Assembly (NCBI RefSeq): GCF_028289705.1
Contig: NZ_JANQOI010000170.1
Coordinates: 1-58,025 of the forward strand
DNA from: Pelagibius sp.
GTDB lineage: Bacteria; Pseudomonadota; Alphaproteobacteria; Kiloniellales; Kiloniellaceae
Direction: 5' to 3'
DNA length: 58,025 bases
Of the stretch, positions 35,322 through 43,580 are shown one piece after another. The position numbers were made by a program, and so were the translations under genes. How positions within the stretch are numbered: the first letter of the stretch is position 1; every line of letters starts with the position of its first letter. The notes under the pieces were generated by a model, which ran no database searches, was not told the origin of the DNA, and saw only the letters and a program-made list of their open reading frames with translations.

Positions 35322-35402
35322 GCGGTTCCAGCCCGCTCCCCCTCCCGGCCACCCATAGGATACTGGCGCTGGGTGGCCGGGAGGGGGAGCGGGCCGGCGC
35401 CG
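35322..35402. repeat. Hairpin repeat family, copy 2
   Basis: Near-identical to the element at 22068-22148: a perfect 20-bp stem (35335-35354 with 35371-35390) around the loop ATAGGATACTGGCGCT, with the same flanks GCGGTTCCAG and GGGCCGGCGCCG. The stem differs by a compensatory change (G-C in copy 1, T-A here), so both strands changed together. It lies inside the DUF2589 cluster, 23 bases after the zinc-ribbon stop and just upstream of the next gene's start. Confidence 0.9.
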
Positions 35403-35425
35403 AAACCGCGTTAAGCGGAAGCATC

Positions 35426-35695
35426 TTAACGGCGCGGCCGCCTGGCGCGGCGTGAGGGCCTTGGCGCCTGCTCCGGTGGCTGGCCGGAGACCGCCGCCGT
35501 TCGCGCCGCCGCGGTGTCCCGGTGCCAGCGGTCCAGAGCGGCCAGGGCCTCGCGGGAGGCTTCGCGCTGGGTGGTGAGTTCCAGCCCGCAGCCGGCACAG
35601 ACGATGGGCTCCCCCCTTAGCACCGCCGTGACCGGCAGCGCCAGCGGGCGGCTGCAGGAGGGGCAGGGAATCTGGCCGGGCTGTGGTGCATTCAT
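35426..35695 (-). CDS. Small zinc-ribbon protein
   Basis: An 89-residue protein with two knuckles, CPSC (residues 11-14) and CAGC (about 33-36), forming a zinc ribbon of the C-P-x-C/C-x-x-C type. The C-terminal half is helical then basic and disordered (PSRRARRPRR). It starts 3 bases after the upstream DUF2589 gene, so it is translated from the same mRNA. A role in RNA or protein binding is possible. The function within the cluster is unknown. Confidence 0.7.
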   Translation of the reverse strand: MNAPQPGQIPCPSCSRPLALPVTAVLRGEPIVCAGCGLELTTQREASREALAALDRWHRDTAAARTAAVSGQPPEQAPRPSRRARRPRR

Positions 35696-35698
35696 GAA

Positions 35699-36412
35699 CT
35701 ACTCGTCGGCCTTCGTTTCAGACTCATCCTCCGCGCGCTCCTCCGGCGGCGGCAGGGAGGCCTGGCCGGCGGACTCCGAGGCCAGGGCCAGGAGCTGCGC
35801 CAAACCGTCGGGCATATCCGCCTGCTCGATACGCAGCTTCATCTTCACCAGCATGTCGACGGAGCGGCGGTCGCCGGGGCGCTGTTCGCGCGCGAAGGCG
35901 GCGCGCAGGGTTGCCGGCGGCTCGCCCAGAGGCCCCTGGCGCTTGGTGGTCATGAGCTGGTTGATCTCCGCCTGGCGCTGCGGCAGGGCTTCGGTCTGAA
36001 CGATCTTCACGGTGTAGTCCAGTTCCGCGTCCTTGATCTGCAGGGCCGGGATGGGAAGCATGGAGAGCAGCGGGATCTGCACCTCGACATCTTCCTCGCC
36101 GCCATCGGCGCTACGCCGCCGCCGTTTGAACCGGGCCATCTGCAGCTCGCCCAGTTCCCCCATGCCGTCGCCGTCGCCGGTGAAGCCCACCGCGCGGATG
36201 AAGCGGGCCGTGGCCATGGCCGACTGGGCCTCGGCATCGACGAGCGCATGGATCGGCGCGCCGATGAGCTGGGCCAGGGAGAGCACAGAGCCCTGCGGCG
36301 TCGGCTGCTCTTGCGGCGCGGCGGCGGCCCCGCCGGCACCACCAGCCCCACCGCTGCCACCGGCCCCACCGGCTGCCGCAACCGCCCCAGCTTCGGAAGT
36401 CTTGTCCGACAT
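35699..36412 (-). CDS. DUF2589-domain protein (paralogue 2)
   Basis: A 237-residue protein of Pfam family DUF2589. A Gly/Ala-rich disordered N-terminus (residues 1-40) precedes the family core: LSLAQLIGAPIHALVDAEAQ, SAMATARFIRAVGF, then IPLLSMLPIPALQIKDAELDYTVKIVQT. The C-terminus is acidic (PPPEERAEDESETKADE). It is paralogous to the gene at 37472-38077, which carries matching blocks (LTIVPIPFIRIDEMTIDFKA). The first gene, a helical protein and this one lie in one direction with short gaps. DUF2589 has no assigned function that I know of. Confidence 0.85.
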   Translation of the reverse strand: MSDKTSEAGAVAAAGGAGGSGGAGGAGGAAAAPQEQPTPQGSVLSLAQLIGAPIHALVDAEAQSAMATARFIRAVGFTGDGDGMGELGELQMARFKRRRRSADGGEEDVEVQIPLLSMLPIPALQIKDAELDYTVKIVQTEALPQRQAEINQLMTTKRQGPLGEPPATLRAAFAREQRPGDRRSVDMLVKMKLRIEQADMPDGLAQLLALASESAGQASLPPPEERAEDESETKADE

Positions 36413-36445
36413 CGCCGCCGTCCTCCTTGCCGTCCGTTCCGCTGC

Positions 36446-37264
36446 CTACTCTGAAGTCAGGGCGTGGCGCGTGGTCCGGTCGCCCACCTTCACCTCGGTC
36501 CAGACCATGTTGCGCACCACCGCCTTGATCTTCACGCTGGAGATCGCCGCCTCGCTCAACTGGGCGAGCTGGCCGCCCTCCACCATGATTTCCAGCCGCG
36601 CGTCACTGTTGCCCTGCCAGATCGTCTTGATCGGCCCCTCCATGGCGGCCACCGCGTCCTTGATCGGCTTGTCCTCGATGATCGGCAGGATCAAGTCGCG
36701 CAGCGCGCGCTTCATGGCCACGGTGCTGTCCTCGGTCTGGGTATGCTCCTCCTTGGCGAACTGCTCCAGCGCCCAGCGGAAGGGGCGCTCCAGCTCGCCC
36801 AGCACCGTCGCGGTGTCGAACTTGCCGTCGTCGTCGATCACGTGGGTGTAGGATTCGATGAAGTAGCGCAGAACCTTCTGGCGCATCTCGATGCGCAGCA
36901 CCGTGGAATTGAAACCCTTGGTCAGGTAGGTCCACCAGGTGTCGCTGAAGCTGCCGTCGCTGTTGTTGCGGGCCCGCGCTTCGTCGAGGAAGGTGGCAAC
37001 CAGGCGCTCCACCGAGCGCTCGAAGAGCACCGCGGCATTGGCCTCCTGGCTTTCGTTGTTGACCTCGCTGCCCAGGACTTCGGCGATGGAGAATTTCAGG
37101 TCGATCTCCACCTCGTCGACATCGGCCCGCGGTACCGGGAACTTGCGCAGCAGATAGTCGTTCTCGTAGTAGCGGGAGATCGAACGCGAGTAGAGATCGG
37201 CGCCGAAGCGCGCCTTGGCCAGATCCCGCAGGATCGCACCGACGATCTGTTGAAGATCGGCCAT
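36446..37264 (-). CDS. Unrecognised alpha-helical protein of the DUF2589 cluster
   Basis: A 272-residue protein, mostly alpha-helical, starting MADLQQIVGAILRDLAKARF and continuing GADLYSRSISRYYENDYLLRK. No motif or membrane segment is evident. The centre (SDTWWTYLTKGFNSTVLRIEMRQKV) contains the strongest pattern. It lies between the two DUF2589 genes on the same strand (33 bases before the next), which suggests that it forms a complex with them. I do not recognise a family. Confidence 0.75.
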   Translation of the reverse strand: MADLQQIVGAILRDLAKARFGADLYSRSISRYYENDYLLRKFPVPRADVDEVEIDLKFSIAEVLGSEVNNESQEANAAVLFERSVERLVATFLDEARARNNSDGSFSDTWWTYLTKGFNSTVLRIEMRQKVLRYFIESYTHVIDDDGKFDTATVLGELERPFRWALEQFAKEEHTQTEDSTVAMKRALRDLILPIIEDKPIKDAVAAMEGPIKTIWQGNSDARLEIMVEGGQLAQLSEAAISSVKIKAVVRNMVWTEVKVGDRTTRHALTSE

Positions 37265-37328
37265 TGTGTGTTGTTTTGCCTCCCCCTCGGGCCACACCCC
37301 TTATTGGGCGTTTCTACCAGTCGCTAGA

Positions 37329-37499
37329 TTAAGCCGCCGCCCCGCTGGTGCGCCAGCCCGACAACCAGAGTCTCACGCGGCGCCAGACCGGCGACTGGGC
37401 GCCGCGGAAGCGGGCGATGATCCTGAGCGCGCCCCTGTACCGCTCGATGTACCGCTCGACCTGGGCCGGCTCTAGCCCGGTCCAGGCTTCTGCTTTTTT
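37329..37499 (-). other. Putative programmed -1 frameshift site and extension
   Basis: On the minus strand the frame-0 codons CCA AAA AAG carry the classic slippery heptamer A AAA AAG (37499-37493), 6 codons before the DUF2589 stop. A hairpin (GACCGGGC, 8-base loop, GCCC-A-GGTC; 37482-37458) starts 10 bases downstream, with the stop codon in its loop. A -1 slip enters an open frame of 54 codons ending TAA at 37331-37329. That extension (YIERYRGALRIIARFRGAQ, then SPVWRRVRLWLSGWRTS) is basic and has a very high third-position G+C, as expected of a real coding frame. No start codon exists for it as a separate gene near 37472-37530. A mutated or mis-sequenced frameshift is the alternative. Confidence 0.55.
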
Positions 37500-38077
37500 G
37501 GGTCGGGTTTTTCCTCCTCCGGCGCCGGCAGGTTGGCCGCCGGCGGCGGCGCCTCGATGGTGTCGGCCAGGATGTTCAGCATCTTGGCCAGGCCCGCCGG
37601 CAGTTCGTCCTGCACCGCGTGCACATGAACGTCGATGGTGGTCTCGACCGAGTACTTGGAATTCTTGGTCGATTCCGAGTCCTTCTTGGAGGAGATGGAG
37701 GCTTCGAGGTTCGCCTTGAAGAAGAGATAGCGCGCGCTGGCGCTGACCTTGGCGGACTTGGTGGTCGACTGGACCGTCTTGTCCTCGCTCTCCGTGCTGG
37801 AGGAGACGTTGGCCTTGAAGTCGATGGTCATCTCGTCGATGCGGATGAAGGGGATCGGCACGATGGTCAGCAGGGGCACGGTGATCTCGGTCTCCGTGCC
37901 GGCCTTCTTGGCGGTAAAGGTCACGTTCTGGACCTCGCCGTTCTCGCCGAAGCCGACCGAGCGGATGAAGTTCACCGACGACATGGCCGCGCGGCCCTGC
38001 GCCTCGATGGCGGCGTCGAGAGGACCGCCAATCAACGATCCGAACGGTAGTGCCTGAAGTTCGCCTGCTACGGCCAT
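37472..38077 (-). CDS. DUF2589-domain protein (paralogue 1)
   Basis: A 201-residue protein of family DUF2589: LPFGSLIGGPLDAAIEAQGR, SSVNFIRSVGFGENGEVQNV, LTIVPIPFIRIDEMTIDFKA and the long Ser/Thr/Lys-rich strand region. The C-terminus is Pro/Lys-rich (EEEKPDPKKQKPGPG). It is the first gene of the cluster, 134 bases downstream of an AT-rich regulatory region. Its last codons contain the slippery heptamer A AAA AAG; a -1 shift would read 54 more residues to 37329 (see the separate entry). The cellular role is unknown. Confidence 0.85.
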   Translation of the reverse strand: MAVAGELQALPFGSLIGGPLDAAIEAQGRAAMSSVNFIRSVGFGENGEVQNVTFTAKKAGTETEITVPLLTIVPIPFIRIDEMTIDFKANVSSSTESEDKTVQSTTKSAKVSASARYLFFKANLEASISSKKDSESTKNSKYSVETTIDVHVHAVQDELPAGLAKMLNILADTIEAPPPAANLPAPEEEKPDPKKQKPGPG

Positions 38078-38107
38078 CTGCTCCCCTCCGTTGCTGGTCC
38101 GGCCCTA

Positions 38108-38365
38108 GACCGCATCCCCCTTCGCTCACGGAGTGAACAAAACCCCAGACGATGATGCTTTGGCCGCGATTATCGTAATCACTTTATCTAATAGAAATTC
38201 TCGTGGCAATTTTATTGGAAGCGCCAATAAATCTTCCAATTCAGCGCCAAATCAACCCCATTTCGTGACAAAAAAGAGGCAGAACGGCGAATATTAGTTA
38301 TTCGTTAACCACGATCTACCGGACGCCAATTGGATTTCCGAGCAGGGAATAAGGTCTTCTCCGGG
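38108..38365. promoter_or_regulatory. AT-rich regulatory region upstream of the DUF2589 cluster
   Basis: An AT-rich stretch between the DUF2589 operon (leftward) and the ICMT-like gene, also leftward. It contains the perfect inverted repeat TTTATTGG (38211-38218) and CCAATAAA (38224-38231) with a 5-base spacer, 134 bases before the first DUF2589 start. A second motif, CCAATTGG, lies near 38325. These look like an operator for the DUF2589 operon. No ORF of note is present. Confidence 0.5.
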
Positions 38366-39037
38366 CTACAGAGTCGGCCGCGCGGAGGCCCTAGCTGCGG
38401 CGGAGGAAAAAGGGGTGAGGGGAATCCAACGCGCCGTACGCTTGCAGTAGTCCCGATAGGCCTGACCGTGGGCAGCCAGAAGATGCCCTTCTTCCAGGCG
38501 CACCTGGAAGTGCAGAACGGTCATCCCCACCACCAGGCACAACAGGGTGAACCCGCTGGGGAAGGCCAGGAAGAACCCGAACTGAGCCATCTGAATGGCG
38601 AGGAACATCGGGTTGCGTGTCCAGGCGAAGGGCCCGGTGGTGATCAGCGGCGGCGTGGCCCCCTGCCCCGGCAACCCGGAACGCCACACCGTCCCCATGG
38701 TGAAGTTCACGGCCACGACCGCCGAGAACCCCAGGATCAGAAGGGCAAGACCGCTGTAGACGACAGCGGGGGTCATGAGCGGCGGGCAGGCCAGCAGATA
38801 GCGGTCCAGGCCGGGCCAGAGGGCCCGGGCGACCATCGCCAACGTGATGGCGCTACGAAAGAAAACGAAGGTCTTCGCATACCACCAGTGCTGGCTGCCC
38901 GGGGCACCGTGCCAGACGGCGGAGTGGCCCAGGACGCGGCGGCGCGCCGTTAACCGCAGGATATAGAAAAGAGCGACCCCCGGGAAAAACAGCGCGAGGA
39001 ACCACCGCGCTACCTCCAGGGCCTGCTGCTCTGCCAT
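38366..39037 (-). CDS. ICMT/NnrU-like membrane methyltransferase
   Basis: A 223-residue integral membrane protein with about five hydrophobic segments and the family's C-terminal signature GPFAWTRNPMFLA with RLEEGHLLAAHGQAYRDYCK. This is the isoprenylcysteine carboxyl methyltransferase-like fold (also seen in phospholipid methyltransferases), which uses S-adenosylmethionine. The bacterial substrate is unknown and may be a lipid or a small molecule. It is transcribed as a separate gene upstream of the DUF2589 region; no operon partner is seen. Confidence 0.85.
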   Translation of the reverse strand: MAEQQALEVARWFLALFFPGVALFYILRLTARRRVLGHSAVWHGAPGSQHWWYAKTFVFFRSAITLAMVARALWPGLDRYLLACPPLMTPAVVYSGLALLILGFSAVVAVNFTMGTVWRSGLPGQGATPPLITTGPFAWTRNPMFLAIQMAQFGFFLAFPSGFTLLCLVVGMTVLHFQVRLEEGHLLAAHGQAYRDYCKRTARWIPLTPFSSAAARASARPTL

Positions 39038-39149
39038 TCGTCAACGCCCATTCGATTGTATGCAAGCCAGTACCTCAACTCACCATTAAAACATTAGAAC
39101 ATGGTTAACTAGCGATCCACCGCCATCTTCGGCCGGCTCTTCCGGCGGA

Positions 39150-41603
39150 TCAGCCTTTGACCCGGGCCTGTTCGGGGTCGATCAGGGGGCCGAGGTGGAT
39201 CCGGCAGGCCAGGCGCTGGCCCGCAACCTCCAGTGCGTAGTCCCCGCCTTCGAGAAAGGCGCGGTCGATGGGCGCCTCAGCCCGGACGTAGCCGTAGCCG
39301 ATGGGCTTTCCCAGGCTGTGGCCGAAGCCGCCACTGGTGAGCCAGCCGACCCGCGCGCCGTCGCAGTAGAGGGTCTCGCGGCCCAGCAGGACGACCTCCG
39401 GGTCGTCCAGGGTGAAGCCGGCGAAGCGCTTTTTCAGGCCCTGGGCTTTTTGGGCCTCGAGAGCCGCCCGCCCCTTGAAATCCTGTCCGCCGCTCAGCTT
39501 CACCGCCCAGCCGAGCCCGGCCTCCAGGGGCGTGTGGTCGGGGCCGATGTCCGAGCCCCAGGCGCGATAGCCCTTTTCCAGCCGCAGGGATTCGATGGCG
39601 CGGTAGCCGGCATTGCGAATGCCGTGATCGCGGCCGGCTTCCATCAGCGCCTCGTAGACCGTTACCAGGGACTCGCTGGGGACATGGAGTTCCCAGCCGA
39701 GCTCACCGACATAGGTCAGGCGCAGCGCCCGCACCACTGTCCCGCAGAGCGGCAGGGGCTGGGCCGTGGCGAAGGGAAAGGCCTCGTTGGAGAGGTCCAC
39801 CGCGGTGAGCGCCTGCAGGACGTCACGGGCCCGGGGGCCCATGAGGGTGAGCACGCCAAAGGCCGAGGTGACATCCATCAGCTCGGCCCTGAGGCCTTGC
39901 GGGATGGTGCGGCGGATCCAGTCGAAATCGTGGGTCGCAAAGCCGGTACCGGTGACGATGTAATAGCGCTCGGCGGCCAGGCGGGTGACGGTGAGGTCGC
40001 ATTCGATGCCGCCGCGGTCGTTCAGCATCTGGGTGTAGACCACGCTGCCAACAGGCCGGGCCACGTCGTTGGCGCAGATCCAGGTGAGCGCCGCCTCGGC
40101 ATCCGGGCCCTGCAGCAGGAACTTGGCGAAGGAGCTCTGGTCGAAAACCGTGACCGCCTGGCGGGTCGCCCGGTGCTCGCGCGCCACCGCCCCGAACCAG
40201 TTCTGCCGGCCGTAGCTGTAAACGTCTTCCGCCACCTCCCCGGCGGCGAGATCGGCGAACCAGTTGGGCCGCTCCCAGCCGAGCTTCTCGCCGAAGCAGG
40301 CGCCCTGAGCCTTCAGAAGCGGATAGAGCGGCGAGCGCCGGCAGGGCCGCGCCGAGGCGTGCTCCTCATGCGGCCAGGCCATGGTGTAGTGCTTGCCGTA
40401 GGCCTCCAGCGTGCGGGTGCGCACCCAGTCCGGGTCGGCATGGGGCCGCCCGAAGCGGCGGATGTCCACCGGCCAGAGATCGAAAGGCTGCTCGCCCTTG
40501 GCGACCCACTCGGCCAGCGCCATACCGGCCCCACCGCCGGAGGCAATGCCGAAGGCGTTGAAACCGGCACCGACGAAGAAGTTCCGCAGCTCCGGCGCCT
40601 CGCCGAGAATGAAGTTGCCGTCGGGCGTGAAGGACTCGGGCCCGTTGATGAGCTGCTTCACCCCGGCAGTCTCCAGGGCCGGGACCCGGCCGAGAGCCAG
40701 GGTCATGAGCTGCTCGAAATGATCGAAGTCGGAGTCCAGGAGGCTGTAGTGGAAGTCGGCGGGAATGCCGTCGACCGCCCAGGCCAGCGGGTCGGGCTCG
40801 TAGCCGCCCATGACGAGGCCGCCGACCTCCTCCTTGTAGTAGGTCAGGCGGTCGGGATCGCGCAGGGTCGGCAGGTCGCGGGCCACGCCCTCAATGGGCT
40901 CGGTCACCATGTACTGATGCTGCACCGAAACCAGCGGCACCGTGATCCCGACCGTCGCCGCCAGTGCGCGCGACCACTGCCCGGCGCAGCAGACGAGCTT
41001 TTCGCAGGCCACGGTCCCTTCCGGCGTTTCCACGCCGGTGAGCCGCCCGGCTTCGTCCAGCAGGATGCGCGTGACCGGCATGTCCTCCACCAGGGTCACC
41101 CCCGCCTGCCGTGCCCCCTTGGCCAGGGCCAGGGTGATGTCGGAGGGATTGACCTGCCCGTCGCTGGGCAGGAAAGCGGCGCCGACCACATCGTCCACGG
41201 TCATCAGCGGCCACAGCGCCTGTGCCTCCTTCGGCGTCAGCAGGTCCATCTCCAGGCCGAAGGAATGGGCGGTGGTGGCCTGGCGTTTGACCTCGGTCCA
41301 GCGCTCGGCGTTGCAGGCCAGGCGCAGCCCGCCGTTGCGCTTCCAGCCCGTGGCCTGGCCGGTCTCCTCTTCCAGGCGGTCGTAGAGCGCGACCGAATAG
41401 CCGAGAAGCTGGGTGATGTTGGCCGAGCTGCGCAGTTGCCCCACCAGCCCCGCGGCGTGAAAGGTGCTGCCGGAGGTCAACTTCCTGCGTTCCAGCAGCA
41501 GGCAGTCGGTGATGCCCAACCTGCCAAGGTGATAGGCGGTGGAACAGCCGATGATGCCGCCGCCGACGATCACGACCTTCGCGGAGCCAGGCAGGCCGCT
41601 CAT
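39150..41603 (-). CDS. FAD-dependent dimethylglycine/sarcosine dehydrogenase-type protein with GcvT domain
   Basis: An 817-residue two-part enzyme. The N-terminal DAO/FAD half starts KVVIVGGGIIGCSTAYHLGRLG, and the C-terminal half is a GcvT-like folate domain with GCV_T_C (GFTLDDPEVVLLGRETLYCDG, ending RIHLGPLIDPEQARVKG). Such proteins oxidatively demethylate dimethylglycine, sarcosine or related N-methyl amino acids and pass the methylene to tetrahydrofolate. The exact substrate is uncertain. It starts 9 bases after the choline-kinase-like gene, so the two probably act on choline- or betaine-derived metabolites. Confidence 0.9.
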   Translation of the reverse strand: MSGLPGSAKVVIVGGGIIGCSTAYHLGRLGITDCLLLERRKLTSGSTFHAAGLVGQLRSSANITQLLGYSVALYDRLEEETGQATGWKRNGGLRLACNAERWTEVKRQATTAHSFGLEMDLLTPKEAQALWPLMTVDDVVGAAFLPSDGQVNPSDITLALAKGARQAGVTLVEDMPVTRILLDEAGRLTGVETPEGTVACEKLVCCAGQWSRALAATVGITVPLVSVQHQYMVTEPIEGVARDLPTLRDPDRLTYYKEEVGGLVMGGYEPDPLAWAVDGIPADFHYSLLDSDFDHFEQLMTLALGRVPALETAGVKQLINGPESFTPDGNFILGEAPELRNFFVGAGFNAFGIASGGGAGMALAEWVAKGEQPFDLWPVDIRRFGRPHADPDWVRTRTLEAYGKHYTMAWPHEEHASARPCRRSPLYPLLKAQGACFGEKLGWERPNWFADLAAGEVAEDVYSYGRQNWFGAVAREHRATRQAVTVFDQSSFAKFLLQGPDAEAALTWICANDVARPVGSVVYTQMLNDRGGIECDLTVTRLAAERYYIVTGTGFATHDFDWIRRTIPQGLRAELMDVTSAFGVLTLMGPRARDVLQALTAVDLSNEAFPFATAQPLPLCGTVVRALRLTYVGELGWELHVPSESLVTVYEALMEAGRDHGIRNAGYRAIESLRLEKGYRAWGSDIGPDHTPLEAGLGWAVKLSGGQDFKGRAALEAQKAQGLKKRFAGFTLDDPEVVLLGRETLYCDGARVGWLTSGGFGHSLGKPIGYGYVRAEAPIDRAFLEGGDYALEVAGQRLACRIHLGPLIDPEQARVKG

Positions 41604-41612
41604 GGCGTTGCC

Positions 41613-42515
41613 TCAGAGCCGCAGGAAATCCGCATGCGTCCGTTCGAACCGCGCCCGGTTCTCCGCGGTGTATGCGGCATAGTCGAAATCCAGCGTGGAG
41701 TGGATCTCGGAGACCATGGACCAGAGGGTCTCCCGCAGCAAGGAGGCGCACTTCATGGCGGCGAAGCGCCGGTAGAGCGCGTCGTCCGCCGGCACCTCGA
41801 AGTAGCGCTCCAGAAGGTGACGTTCCAGGGCCTCGTCGAGCCCGCAGTTGGTCGCCAGGTTCGCCAGATCGAACAGCGGCGAGCCGAAGCCGGCGTAGTC
41901 CCAATCGATCAGCCAGAGCCGTCGGCCGTCATCCAGGATGTTGCCGGGCAAGAGGTCGTTGTGGGCGAAGACCAGGTCGATGCGCCCGACCGCCGTCTCA
42001 AGATCCCCGGCAATCTTCAGCAGGTCCGGCAGGTCGGCGCGATGCCGGCTTTCGCCCTCCTCCAGGCTGCGGCCATAGTCCCGCAGGACGTGAAAGGGCC
42101 AGAAGGTCAGGGCCGGGCCGCGCAGAGCCCGGGCGACGTCGTGGTGGACCCGGCGCAGCAGGGGCAGGAAGCGGTCCAGCATGGCGGGCGAGCGCAGGTC
42201 CGCTTCGGCCAGGGTCCGGCCCTCGATGAACCGCACCACCAGCACACCGCGTTCGCTGTGGACCACCGCCGGGGAGACGCCTGCCGCGGCGGCCGCACGG
42301 CTGGCCGCCGCCTCGTTGAAGCGCATGACGTGATGCACCGGAATGTCGTCGCCCAAACGCACGACATAGCCCGCCGCCGCCTCGCCGGCGCCGTCGACCA
42401 CGTGGAAGTTGACGTTGGTGATACCGCCTTCAAGCGGCCGGGGATCGACCGGACCGGACCAGAGCGGCAGGGCCCGCACCTTGGCCTTCAGGGCCTCCAG
42501 TTCCCCCGCTGTCAT
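41613..42515 (-). CDS. Choline kinase-like phosphotransferase
   Basis: A 300-residue member of the aminoglycoside phosphotransferase/choline kinase superfamily. The catalytic loop is LVFAHNDLLPGNILDD, and the metal-binding Asp is in LIDWDYAGFGSPLFDLANLA. The N-terminus (RPLEGGITNVNFHVVDG) carries the nucleotide region. It would phosphorylate choline, ethanolamine or a related alcohol, or act as a phosphotransferase of unknown small substrates. It is encoded directly upstream of the FAD/GcvT dehydrogenase, so a role in choline-type catabolism is inferred. Confidence 0.85.
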   Translation of the reverse strand: MTAGELEALKAKVRALPLWSGPVDPRPLEGGITNVNFHVVDGAGEAAAGYVVRLGDDIPVHHVMRFNEAAASRAAAAAGVSPAVVHSERGVLVVRFIEGRTLAEADLRSPAMLDRFLPLLRRVHHDVARALRGPALTFWPFHVLRDYGRSLEEGESRHRADLPDLLKIAGDLETAVGRIDLVFAHNDLLPGNILDDGRRLWLIDWDYAGFGSPLFDLANLATNCGLDEALERHLLERYFEVPADDALYRRFAAMKCASLLRETLWSMVSEIHSTLDFDYAAYTAENRARFERTHADFLRL

Positions 42516-42608
42516 CGCCGCCGTTTCCGAATCGCTGGATTGCAGGGGCGAGTGTGCCGCCTGGGCGAAGGGGCCGCAACCGCCGGATGGGGCGGTGCGG
42601 CAGCGGAA

Positions 42609-43331
42609 TCAGAGCCTGCGCCGCCGCAGTACGCCGGAGCCGGCGCCGCTCATCACCAGCAGGCCCACGAGCCCGAAGCCAAGCAGGGCCAGAGTCCCGG
42701 GTTCCGGCAGCACCTGGGCAGAGGCGGCCGAAGCGAAGATGAGATTGTCGCCGGTGAACTGGTCGTTGCGGAAGTCGTTGTTGTCGATGAAAAAGTGCAC
42801 TTGGGTGAAGGACGCCATGGTGTCGACCAGGCCGAAGAAACCGGAGCGCCCGCCGGCAACGGTGCCGACGTCGAAGCTCTGTGACGACCCCTCGATCCTT
42901 GCATCGAGGCGGTTGAGTTCGGCCACGTCGAGGCCGAAGCCGATGATCGGGACGGGAAAGGTCCATGTGAGGGTCATCGGAGCGTTGGCGCCGTCGCCGT
43001 CGACCTCGCCCACGAACTGGCCGCCGATTACCTGATTGTCCTGGGCGGCGTCGGTCAGCAGCCCGCCGGACAGGGTGGAGACCACCCCGCTCTCGAAGGT
43101 GATGGAAAGGCCGCCGGGGATGTCGGTACCGAAGAGGTCAACGCTGGTCGGTGCAGCGCCGATGGCGGCATTGAAGTCCGTCAGAGAGCCGACCGAAATC
43201 AGCGCCGCCTGCGCAGAGCTGAAGGACAAGGCCAGCGCGCCGAGGACCGCGAGTCCCAGGCCGGCCAAACCGCGGCGGGCGTTGCCCCGGCGCGAACCCC
43301 TTTGGCGGCTTCCTGCAAATCTCGAAAGCAT
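42609..43331 (-). CDS. PEP-CTERM-sorted exported protein
   Basis: A 240-residue exported protein. A signal peptide (GLAGLGLAVLGALALSFSSA) follows a basic N-terminus. The C-terminus carries the PEP-CTERM sorting signal: LPEPGTLALLGFGLVGLLVM then a basic tail ending LRRRRL. This marks processing by an exosortase, whose gene is not in this window. The mature part (residues 40-200) is rich in small residues and beta-like, without a recognised domain. It would be surface-attached or secreted with exopolysaccharide. It is a single gene preceded by a hairpin leader. Confidence 0.9.
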   Translation of the reverse strand: MLSRFAGSRQRGSRRGNARRGLAGLGLAVLGALALSFSSAQAALISVGSLTDFNAAIGAAPTSVDLFGTDIPGGLSITFESGVVSTLSGGLLTDAAQDNQVIGGQFVGEVDGDGANAPMTLTWTFPVPIIGFGLDVAELNRLDARIEGSSQSFDVGTVAGGRSGFFGLVDTMASFTQVHFFIDNNDFRNDQFTGDNLIFASAASAQVLPEPGTLALLGFGLVGLLVMSGAGSGVLRRRRL

Positions 43332-43580
43332 GGATTCTCCCTCTTACGCCCCTAATCCGGGCGGCTTTCGCACCGCCCTGTTATCCCCATGGCGAATCCC
43401 CGGGCATCACTCCGGGCCACCATACCTTTTCGCCCGCAAATGCTTTCAATTTTCTTTAAATTTTGCGGAGTCCAGGCACCGGGCCGGCCAAATAAGAGGC
43501 ATCACAGCCGCAGGCTGCAATGCACCAGAAAACTCAAGACATGCGATCAGAATCAGCCCCCGGCGGGCCCCTTCCCGGCC
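43332..43580. promoter_or_regulatory. Leader region of the PEP-CTERM gene with hairpins
   Basis: The gap between pnkp and the PEP-CTERM gene contains GGGCGG (43359-43364) pairing with CCGCCC (43373-43378), 28 bases before the PEP-CTERM start. A weaker CCCGG/CCGGG hairpin lies at 43399-43416. An AT-rich patch (attttctttaaattttgcgg, 43452 on) may carry the promoter. These may form a structured 5' leader. I do not recognise a riboswitch class. Confidence 0.35.

Noticed and set aside
34307-35356. ATG at 35356 as the start of the membrane-anchored protein
   Set aside because: It lies in the loop of the hairpin repeat, so the first 19 codons would be repeat sequence; a start after the repeat is more likely.
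39195-42884. A 1229-codon open frame on the plus strand opposite the GcvT-type dehydrogenase and kinase genes
   Set aside because: It is the reverse-strand image of three well-identified genes. High-GC antisense frames of this length are expected, and no protein family can be seen.
43359-43416. c-di-GMP riboswitch upstream of the PEP-CTERM gene
   Set aside because: GCGAAAGC in the hairpin recalls part of the class I motif, but the tetraloop receptor and second conserved arm are missing. It is better described as unclassified hairpins.
43338-43425. Sigma-54 promoter for the PEP-CTERM gene
   Set aside because: The best GG...GC pair is spaced by 11 bases instead of 10, and the surrounding bases do not match the consensus.
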